Origin: Arcuatula senhousia
Lineage: Eukaryota; Mollusca; Bivalvia; Mytilida; Mytilidae
NCBI GenBank assembly: GCA_963971305.1
Contig: OZ020311.1
Location: 3,596,001 to 3,660,000, forward strand
Direction of reading: 5' to 3'
DNA length: 64,000 nucleotides
In this document: piece after piece, positions 43,801-55,800 of the stretch
Position numbering within the stretch: position 1 is the first letter of the stretch
Layout: each line of letters begins with the position of its first letter
Position numbers and translations under genes: made by a program
Notes under the pieces: generated by a model
Seen by the model: the letters and a program-made list of their open reading frames with translations, nothing else
What the model was told of the DNA's origin: nothing
Database searches by the model: none

Positions 43801-46800
43801 GTTTTTGACACATGCAGCTTTTGGTGGACTTTCTTTTCACATTTTTAAAAGTAATTATTTTTTCCAAAGGAGATCAAAATCAGACCACAAATAAAAAATC
43901 AATATGCACATGGGTGCAAAAGCCGAGTTGCCGTATTTTATTAACCAAAACTTTCCTAATGTCTTCATTTTAATTAACATAATTGGTTATTACAGGCATT
44001 ACATGTAAAATGGAGACAAATTGAGGAATGGTTTTTGCAGGAAAAATGTAATCCTTATCAACAAATTTTCAAAGTTGCAGAAAATATGAATATATGTGAA
44101 TCCTCTAACAGTATCACTAGTATGGAACTATTGTACTTAAATTTCAAATGTTTTTATGTTGCTGTGACCTTTACCTTGAACGGATTTACCCCAAAATCAA
44201 TAGGGTTCCTCCTCTTGTGGTATGTAACAATATCCCAAACTTTCAATAAACTTTGTTGAAAACTTTTTGAGTTATGGTCCGGAAACCACTAATTCTAGAA
44301 ATTTTATAAGGTTTTTCTGTCGCTGTGACCTTGACCTTGAACAGATTTACCCCAAAATCAATAGGGTTCCTCCTCTTATGGTATGTAACAATATTCCAAA
44401 CTTTCCATTCAATCGGTTGAAAACTTTTTGAGTTATGGTCCGGAAACCACTAATTCTAGAAATTTTAAAGGTTTTTCTGTCGCTGTGACCTTGACCTTGA
44501 ACAGATTTACCCCAAAATCAATAAGGTTCCTCCTCTTATGGTATGCAACAATATCTCTAAGTTTCATTAAAATCGGTTTACAACTTTTTGAGTTATGGTC
44601 CGGAAACTACTAATTCTAGAAAATTTATAAGATTTTTCTGTTGCTGTGACCTTGACCTTGAACAGATTTACCCCAAAATCAATAGGGTTCCTCCTCTTAT
44701 GGTATGCAACAATATCCCAAAGTTTCATTAAAATCAGTTCACAACTTTTTGAGTTATGGTCCGGAAACCAATTGTTGACGCCTGCCCGCCCACCCGCCCG
44801 CCCGCACACCCAGCCGCCCGCCATCATCATCACAATAGCCGAGTTCAACTTCGTTGCAACTCGGCTATAAAGTTTTGATTTTGGCCCCTAATTACATAAT
44901 TGGGGGAAAAAAGGGGTCGCAAAAATTAATTCTCAATTTTGTATCCACTATCTGACAAAAACAAACATGCAAAAAAAAATTTCAAAATGGATCACAAGTA
45001 AAAAAAGTTTCGATTTTGGTCCCTTTTGGCCCCTTATTATATAATTAGGGAAAAAAGATGGGGTAGCAAAAATTAATTCTCAATTTTGCATCCGCTATTT
45101 GACAAGAACAAACATGCAAAAAAAAAAAATTTCAAAATCATTCCACTATTGAATAAGTTTCGATTTTGGCCCCTTTTGGCCCTTAAGTACTTAACAGGGA
45201 AAAGGGGGGTGCACAAAAGTTCATCCAGTTCATTCTTTTACTGTATGAAACATTCTTCACAAATTTTACAGCAATAAGCCAACTAGGACCAAAGTTATGG
45301 TGGAAACAATAAAATATTTGAATTTTTTGCCCCTTTTGGACCCCTAATTTCCAAACAAAAAAAGGGGGACCCCCAAAATCAATCCCCTTCACCCTTTTAT
45401 GGTAAAGAACATTATTGCCGAAGTCCAAAGCGATCAGATAACTAGAACTAAAGTTATCGTGGTAACAAACATAAAAGAAGCATTTTTGGCCCCTTTTTGG
45501 CCCAAAATCAATCCCATCCATCCTTTAATGGTAAGGTATATCATGGTGAAATTTCATTGCATTTGGATTACTAAAACTAAAGTTATATTGTATACACTAA
45601 AGTTAACAGACATCAACGACAAGGACAAGGACAATGACAAAGACAATGACAACGACGACAGCATCATACCATTATACGTCCGCAAATTTTTTTTCGTATA
45701 AAAATAATCTTCAACTATGGTTTCATTCTTATTCATGGGGTATCAATTTTTGTGGTTTTCATGTGTGGTCTTGATGCACAAAATTTGATACCCAACCAAA
45801 AGTTATTTTCACTTGATCTGTATTCTGAAAAGGACAAGGTAATGATAGGAGCCTAATTTTCTCAAGAACTATAGGTCATGGGTTGATGAAACTTGGTATG
45901 CATATGCCCTAGTAGTAGCGGCAACAGTTGCATCCCCATCTTTTGACCTTGACCTTGATTTTCCGGTTGAGTGACTTTGACAATTTTCAATACATATAAT
46001 AGCAATGGAAAAGTTTTGCGAGCACCTCCATATCTCAAGAACTATAGGTCCTAGGTTGATGAAAGTTGGTATGCATATGCCCCAGAAGTAGCTTAGCACA
46101 GTTGCATCTCCATCTTTTGACCTTGACCTTGATTTTTTGGTTGAGTAACTTTGCCAATTTCCAATACATATAATAGCAATGGAAAAGTTTTGCGAGCACC
46201 TCCATATCTCAAGAACTAAATGTCCTAGGTTGATGAAACTTTATATCCATATGCCCAAGAAGTAGCTTAGCACTGTTGCATCCCCATCTTATGACCTTGA
46301 CCTTGATTTTCCGGTTGAGTGACTTTGCTTATTTTTATTGCATATTTTTGCAATGTTTAAGTTCGATAAACATCTTTTGATCTCAGTAACTGAAAATGCA
46401 TGTTAAAATATAGTAGAAAAAGAAAGAATAATTGTTTCTGATGGTGCCCGCAGGCGAATCATACTCTAGTGTTAACTCTTGTTAATATAGAAACAAATCA
46501 CAAAAATATCTTTGTGGCACTCTGTGTGGCTCATAGGTAAATATGCCAAAAATTACTCAAAAATCTGCACGATTTTATTACTTTTTCACAAAAGTTGATG
46601 ACGTCACTGTGACAAAATAAACAAGATATAATTAGAATTAAATTTATTTTACTATACCTTGTTCATCTAAGAAAGGATATAGAATAGTTTAACCTCAGTT
46701 CAATTATTTTTGAAAAATGATAAATGAGGGGGCCAAATTTAGCACTTATCATATCTTGTCCTTTCAGAACCATGAATCAAAGAATCTCAGAGTTATCTTA

Positions 46801-49800
46801 TTTTATCAGACCACAAAAATTGATACCCATGAAAATAAATGAATTATCAGTATCTTGGGCATACAAGGCCTGATAAGCAAAAAAAAAATAATAGAAATTG
46901 ACATTTATGAAATTGAAAATCCCCAAATTCTATGATTACAGTATTTGCTTACCTTTCATCATCTACACATTATCACAAAGAGTCCCCTTGTTCAACATGC
47001 AATATTACAGTTTATTCAAATCTTCACAATTTTTCGGAAGACATCATGCACTTGTAGACAAATATGGGATTTCGATCTCTCAGATGAGTGCAGATATTGG
47101 TTTGTCATAGGGATTTGTTTTGTCTTCCTTTAATACCGGATTTGACATGCTGAATGGACTATTGGCAACGCAATGGGTGTGCTATAGCAAGCAGGAACTG
47201 CTTACTCTTCCGGAGCACCTGAGTTAACTCTTGTTTCGACTGGAGTTGATTGATATTCAGTACTTTGTGTTTCCATGTTTTACATGTTGTCTGTTTTTGT
47301 CCCATTCTTGTTGGTGTTTACTGGTTTTGTCTCTGCCCTTTCTGACTTTTGACATTTGGATACCCCATTGGTTCTTCTGCTTCTTTCAAAGTGTATATGA
47401 TCACTGTGAAGTTTGATGTATGATGGACACAAAAACGAACAAAGCTGAGCATTTACTGGACATTGTTTCCCACAGTTACAATTACAGTGAAAATTCAAAT
47501 TCAGTGGTCAGACCCGAAAAAAAAAAGACGATGTGAAAACGGCTCTGTTTACAATAACAGGAAGCAGGCAAGTGACAGTTATGAAATTGAATCACGTGAT
47601 GTGAGGTTTAGTAGTAGCTGAGAAAACTGTTCAGTAACTGTGCTGCTGTCTTCTCACAAGTCATTCACCATTATGTAAAAAAATGTCAACCCATATGTTT
47701 CAGTTCCAATAAAATATGGTAGACAATAAACGATTTTCAAAATCCTTTAACTTTAATCATTATTAAAATTGTGAAGATTTTCAGCATCATAAGTTCGAAA
47801 CCTCCCCCTTTTTGAAATTTTCTGGGCCAGTCCCTAATGGTTATCATTTAACCAGGTATTCCATACAAAAAGACACATATATGCTGCCTTTATATTCAAG
47901 ATTGTGCATATTAGCAGGAAAACTAAATACATGTACAGTTAGTGTGGAAATTTTGGAAGCGATATTTGATGTGTTTATATAATTAAACTTTCATTGTTTA
48001 TATAATTTAAAAACTTTCATTGTTTATATAATTAAACTTTCATTGTTTATATAATTAAACTTTCATTGTTTATATAATTAAACTTTCATTGTTTATATAA
48101 TTAAACTTTCATTGTTTATATAATTAAACTTTCATTGTTTATATAATTTAAAAACTTTCATTGTTTATATAATTTAAAAACTTTCATAGTTTATATAATC
48201 AAACTTTCATTGTTTATGTAATTAAACTTTCATTGTTTATATAATTAAACTTTCATAGTTTATATAATCAAACTTTCATTGTTCATACAATTAAACTTTC
48301 ATGCAGGGTATAAATTATTCTTTTTGGTGATATTTTATATCATAAAGAAAAAAAAAACAATTTGCGTGGGAATATATTTGCAGATATTTTATGACAGTAA
48401 AAGCAAAAACAACACCCACATTAAAATTGTCATGTTTACAGCACTGTTTCCAAACATGTTTTGACCTTATTTCTCTGTCTTACTGACATTCTTTATATGT
48501 ACCTAAGACTACCTACACTTCTCAATAAACACCTCCATATTTCCATATTTAGTTAGTAGAATCTGTATTTGTATTTGAATTTTTAGATACTGAGAACACA
48601 GCTGTAAAAATGTAAACATGTAAATATGTGTTGTACTCAGTACTCTGACCAAATAAGGAATTCTAAAAAGCTAGAACTGTGGTTTATTATTCGTGGGGTA
48701 TCAATTTTTGTGGTTTTCGTAGGTGGCCTTATTCCACAAAATCTGATACCCCACAAAAAGTAAATTTAACATTGCTCTGTGTTCTACAGATTCAAATCCC
48801 CGGGAAATGGTTCTTATTCATCAAACCACGAAATTTGGTACCCACGAAAATAAATGAATCCACAGTATATGTCTTTATTTTAATAACAGTTTCTGAGTAC
48901 TAAAAGAATAAAAACAGCAGTTTTGTCAATATGCCAATTTGGCACTGTGTACCTTAATTTTTTTTCACAGTCAACAAAATTCTGTGAAAAAATGTACAGG
49001 TATGTATACAAAATATTTTTATGGAAAACAATAAACAATGTCAAAAACTGTGAAATTAAATACCTGAAAATAGTCCTTAGGGAAAAAACTGAAAATTACA
49101 AGTTTACAGGAAATTTCAACAAGAGGCTCCCAGGTATCTGAATCACTTACCTGATTTCTAGAGCTCTTTTAAGGATGCTCACTTTGACCTAAGTGACAAA
49201 CAGAAACATTCACAAACATATGTTTTACCTAAGCTACATCTAAATGCCCTTTGACCTTTTCCCCTTTGACCTAAGTGACAATAGGAAATATTCACAAACA
49301 TATAAATGTTTTACCTCAGCCACTTCCAGATCCCTTTTGACCTTGTCCCCTTTAGCTTCTACTGTTCTCTGTGTCAGTGATTCAAACAAGGCATCTGTTG
49401 AACATCCAAGCATTTCACATACTCCTTGGATTTCTGAGAAAAACAATAAAAACCGTATTAAATATGATGAAGATACTTAGACTATATGGGATGTAAGTAG
49501 AATTATCTCCCCTGAATGATCATCCAGAGCAATGGAATTTCTTAATACAGATTTCAATAGACTGTGGATTCCTTTATTTCAGGGGAACTGTAAACCAACT
49601 AATTTTTGCGAGCGATTTAATTTCACGTATATCGCAAGTTACAGAAATTCACGAAAATAAATCGTCGCGAAAAGACTCATTTTTATTGTAATTTGATAGT
49701 TGTAACCAAGAATCGAAAAAAATAAAAAGCCGCGACACAAAACCGCAAAATAAAGTAGTCGCAAAAATAAGTTGGTTTACAGTATCAGTTTTGGAAGCAA

Positions 49801-52800
49801 AGACATTTTGTTGGATTCTTTATTTTGTAGCTTGCACATGTTGCTTAATGTAATCAATATAAGAATAACATTTCATGGGATTATAATTTTCATTGTTTAC
49901 AGACACTCACAAAATATTGATATCCAACAAATAATAATGAAACCACAACTCATGCAACCTTTATAACTCAAAACTTCAGTACAGATAGAGGATACCCCCT
50001 ATTGACCTTTAGTTCTATTTATCCAATACAATATTCCACAAAATTCACTTTTTTCCAGCCATGGGCCAAAGGACCAGTGCTTATTTCACATATCGGATAC
50101 CCATACTCAGAAAACAAATCTAACCATAACCAGTGAAGTTGATGGCTGTTCTGAAGAACTGGGACCTTCTTTGCTTGATAAATTTGATTCATTTCTTGCA
50201 GCCACATGGGCAAAGATTGGTTTGGCAGACTTTATTCTGGAATCTGGGTGGAGCCCTCCTTCTTTCAAAAATTTATGGATCCATCCCTGAAAACCTACCT
50301 GTCATGTCGGCCACCTCACAACCATCAGTCCCATCTTTGTTACTTTTAGGTTCAAACACGACATTCCCGAGCTTGAGTACAGAGGCCACGATCTGAAACG
50401 TCATGGTGATTTCTTCAGGCTGAAATCCAATAACTTCCATGCCATTCTAAAAAAAAAGTAAAAGTATTATGAAAATTGTGTAAGTTTTTAGTGTTGTCCA
50501 TAATAATGTATTTCCATATACATTCCAAATGTATTCATGACAAGGTTTGCTCCTCTCAGCATTTTTCAAAAAGACCTTTTCATGAATACATTTGGAATGT
50601 ATATGGAAATACATTATTCTGCTATGTTTTGTGATGACAAAAGACAGCCTAACTTGAGAAACTGGATTTGCTCAGACATTTTCTTCATGTGTTTCTTTTT
50701 AATGTGTTTTTCTCAATCAATTTGATACAATTTATCATAAACATCAAGTTATCTTTATGATGACCACTACTGAACTTTTTTGTATCAAACTTTTTAAGAC
50801 TTATAATGTAAATGAGAGATAAATGTCCACTTAATCAAATGGCAAAAAGAAAACTTTAGGTCCATGCGCTTGTTTCCAAGATATATGACATCAACAAATT
50901 TTGTGGGAAATCAGACTCCTTTAGATCGACATAACTTAGCTATTGTGATGCTTTTGGCCTTAGATACCATGAATTTGTATCAAGAATTTAAAGAAATTCT
51001 ATACAGTAGTTTTTTTAAGGTTTATAAATTCAGAAAATGTCATAAAAAGTAGGAGTCAGTTTGCAAAAAAAAATCTCAAGTAATTAAAAGTAAAGTCTAG
51101 AGGAGTTCCGAAATTATAAATTCTGAATTATCCTGAACTTGAAGGCATTTCCTAAACGTGTCATTTTTCTTAGTTTAAACCTCCCACCTACCCTGCCCTC
51201 TTGGAGAGTCAGAAACAAGATACACACAATTTATAACATCCTCGGAAACCCAGGGGTTCTTCTCTCGCTTACTCGTTCATCACCCCTGGGACATAACGCA
51301 GATCCTGAACTCGAAAAAAACAATTTCATACCAAATGTCCCAGGGGTGATGAACGAGTAGGCGAGAGAAGAACCCCTGGGTTTCCGAGGATGAATTTATA
51401 AAAACAATGTAACACCCGTGGAGAAATTTTATTTACAAGAAAGCAGGAATTTTATGCAGACATCAATTTATCAAAACAATGTAACACCCGTGGAGAAATT
51501 TTATTGACAAGACAGTAGGAATTTTATGCAGATAGGTATTTTATAAAAACATGTAACACCCTTGGAGACATTTTGTTGACAAATTAACAGCTTTAACCCT
51601 TTGAGTGCCACCATTTTTTACCTTTCCTTCCTTTTGAGTGACAAGGGATAGGCCCATTTTCTTTTATTCAAAACAAATAACGTCATAGTACAGAACGTCA
51701 CAAAGCGAATTCGTTATCAAGATTGCTTATTGTCTAAGTATATGTGAAGTTATGATAATCGGGGCACTTGTTTCTTTAGAAAAAAAAATTGATATTGTTG
51801 TGAAATAAAAGGATAAAATGTTACTTTTTGTCAAGAATTGTTATGAAACTATATTAATTTTTTATGGGATAGAAATTTTCACTTATTATACTGTGATTTT
51901 TAATTGCACTTCCAGACCATGAAAATTCAGCATCAGCATTAAAATATTGGCCGGGAAATGTAATACAGCTTTCTGCTCTTGCAACATTTCCAGCCCCCTG
52001 CTCTATAAACCAGGGTTGCCACTATTTTGTTGTTGCAAAATTCAAAGGTTTTTCCAGAACTTTTCACGTGTATTTAAGTAATTTTCAAGGATGATAATAG
52101 TCAACAAAATTTCAGTCCCCCAAGAATTTTTTTTGTGAAACAGTTCAATTTTGAACCTTTGATTGTAGCACTATCAAATTCGAGGGTTTTTCAAGGATAT
52201 TTTCATTTTTTTTTCAAAATTCAAGGTCTTTTCCAGGACCTTTAACTGACAAATGAAATTCAAGTGTTTTTCCAGGTTTCAATGATGTGTGGCAACCCTG
52301 ATTAACTTATCCTCTATGCCTTTCAACAATTCTCACAATCTATCAAAAAATGTAGCAATCTTAGAAGACATTTTATTGACAATTTAAAATTCAAAACTGT
52401 CACCTCTATTAACAGAAATGTCTTCAACATTAGATATGACGACAAACACATCTTCAAAAAGGTGTGAAAAATATGGATATATAAGGAGTGATCTGCTTAT
52501 AGTCTAAGACTGGCTCAGAAATAAGACTTGTTCAATGGATCTGGTCAAGAAATAAAGGTAAACATTTGTTAATATGTTAAAAAATAATTTTAAAGAGAGA
52601 GAGTTAAACAAGACTTAAATGCTTGTTTATAAACCTGTTTTTTTATTAGTTTGTTTATGTGACTCGATCTGTTACTTTGCTTAAAATATTTTAACAATGA
52701 ATTTTTGTTACAAATTCATTTTATTTTTTATGCCCCATCTACAAAAGAACTTTAAGAAGGGGGCTCATAGCATTCAGGTCTGTTTGTCCATCCGTCCCAA

Positions 52801-55800
52801 TGTTGCGAAATGGGACATGATATATTTGGACATATTCTTGTTTCATTATTGTTTACTTAATGTGAATTTATATATGTTTTATTCTTTAACTGTTAATATA
52901 TGTTGTTGAATTCTGTATAGTGTTTCATTTGAGTTTTTGATTATAAAGTATAATAGTTAGTTTGCCATTAAATCAATAACTGCAAAAAAATGTTTGTTTG
53001 TACTAGTACTGAGCATGCATTAATTTTGTGGTTATTAATTTTAGTGGATACGTCAAAAGAAAGTCATATTGTTCATTCCTGATTGGTGGTTTACAAATGT
53101 TGCAAGAAATGAACACATGCAATTTGTCTTAACATTAAATTAACGTTAAGCTCGATTAACACTAATTTAACATAAAAGTCACAATAATTTAATGTTAAAT
53201 TAACGTTATTTTAATGTTAATTTTTTTTACATCAATTTTGTGTTAAACATTAACGTTAATTTAGTGTTAAACTTTTTAACGTAAATTTACCTGTTGAATT
53301 ATGCGATGTCAAATTAACAATCGAAGCTCGAAGAACACTAATTTCACGTTAATTTTAAACATTAAATTAATATTAACAAAATTGCCTGTGTAATTAACTG
53401 TCATCCTTTTCACTTTTTTCTGCATTTCATTTTCACCTTTTTGCAACTAATCTAGATTGTGATATTTATTCTGTAGAAGTTATAGTTTTGACACCTTTAA
53501 TAATTATAATAGACGATAAAGAAATGTGCAATAAGTGTACGTGACACAACCAACATAAAGAATGGCAATTTAAAAAATCACAATAGTCTTCAACATGACC
53601 AGAGGTCACTGCTGGCTGTCTTGCTGTCTATTTTGCGGCTTTCAATTTTCTTAGTTTTCATATATTAAATTGTGGTAGAGTGTCGAATCTAGCACAAAAA
53701 CTATTAACACAGAGTTATGAGATATTTTATGGAAGACAATCATGCACATAACACATAAACAAATATGGAGTACCGTATTTTCCGGAGGATTAAGCGCTCC
53801 AGACTTTAAGGCTGATTTTCAGGTAAATATCTGATTATATCCATTAATAAAACTTTTGAGGAAAAAATACCGGCTTTTACACCGGAGAATACGGTATCTA
53901 TCTCTCAGATGAGTGCAGACATTTGTTTGTCATAGGGCTTTGTTTTGTCTTTCTTTACTTGATTTGACACTAAGAATGGACCATTAGCATTGGGTCCGTA
54001 TAGCAGGCAGGAACTGCTTACTCTTCTGGAACAACTGAGTTTACTCTCATTACAAAATTGTTGATTGCTGTTCAGTTGTTTTGGCATTTTTGAATTTTTG
54101 TGGTGGCTGTTATTGTTTTGTCTTTGCCCTTTCAGACTTTTGACATTTTGATGCCCCATTTGAATATCTGCTTCTTTAGGGATGGTCACTCTTCATTGCA
54201 GTTTTTCGGTCTACTCTAGATTATACCTTTAAATACTGAAGAAATTATTCGCAGACTGATCTTTACATTTCAGACCTGTCAAGTGTCACGCAACTAGACT
54301 CACGCATCTAGTCAGCAATTTGGCGGCAAATTTCTTTGATCTTTTGATTTTTTCCTTTGATCATTCAATTTTACATCGAATCTCACACATGCAGCTCATA
54401 AAAACTTGACAGCCCTAACATTTATGATATTTTCTGATTATTGAGACCTTACAAACTAACTCTATAAAATTTCTTGAAATTCTTGATACAACTTCATGGT
54501 TTTTAAGGCCAAAAACGTCACAATGTAAAGGTATGCAAAATCTAGAGGAGTGTGATTTCCCGCCAAATTTTTAACATCATCTTTCTCAGAAATGAGCGCA
54601 CTGACCTATCATTTTCGGTCAGTAATTTGATTAATTATCAACAATTTCCATCACAAATCATAAAATCTTTGATATAAAAAATTCAGGAGTGGCCATCTTT
54701 AAGACATTTATTTACAAAAGTGCATACAAAAATTGCATATTTGTGTGTTCTATTTTTCAAAGATTTTTATGTTGTAAAAAATAAAATATCAAAGGGAATT
54801 ATACTCATAGGCCTTCACCAGTTTTACCAAAAAAAATATCTAATTCCACATAAGAATTGATCCAAGAATTGAATAGTTTTTTTTTTATGTTTCATTGGCG
54901 TGTTAAACCGTTGACCGTAGCACATTTTGAATGAGGGGCGCCAGCGCTTCATGTTAAAAATGTGCCACCAGTCAACGGTTTTACAACCCTATGAAACATC
55001 AAAATACAAACATTCAATTCTTATAATTTCATTTTAACTTTTTTTAATTTGTTTCTGATTTTTACTTGTTTTGTGGTGTACTGTTGTGTATTTTTTATTT
55101 GTGCATTAATATCCAAATGTGAATTCAAGTTGTGAGAATTTACCTGGATAAGAGCAAATTTTAGTTGTGCATATAGTAAGGTCATGACCCGGCTATGGCC
55201 ACGTGATTCAAGTGACATTTCATCGAGGTATGAAAGACGATTTAAGGTGTCAATTAGCCAATAGAACTACCGCATTTTAATTATATGCACAGTAAATGTA
55301 ATTATTACATTCTATAGATGATTTTTTCAGCTTGTATCGACCATTTATTTGCTGAAAAGACAATATATAATGTAGTGGTGATTTGTTTTAAGTGAAACTG
55401 ATGAAGGCCTTAGACTGAAACATCTTACAAAGGGTTTATTGATACAATTGAAAATTTTAAAACCACCCAAATTAATATGTTTACAGTATTTATACCAGCG
55501 ACCAGACCTGACTTCTTATTTCAAACTTTCTTGTGAATGGTTTATGTTTCTACTGCTGTAATTTTAGTGTATCATCTTTTTCTTTCAGCTAACATTTCAT
55601 GACCTTATGATATTGGGAAATCTTAATATGAAGTTCAAATGACAAGACTTGCATCACAGTAAATATGGAGAACACAACATCGGAAACAAATGTTTTCAAT
55701 CTGGAAGTTTTTCAAAATCTCAGTTACATGTATGAAAATAACACTAACATTACACTTCAAATTCAGTACGTTAAATATGACAGCATTTCAGTTCTAGCTT

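Noticed and set aside
45554..45736. Frame with a run of Ser-Leu repeats
   Set aside because: The product of reading the GACAAGGACAATGAC low-complexity tract on the opposite strand.
53905..54189. 94-codon minus-strand frame as a small gene
   Set aside because: It lies in a dispersed repeat whose other copy (47065-47400) does not keep the frame.
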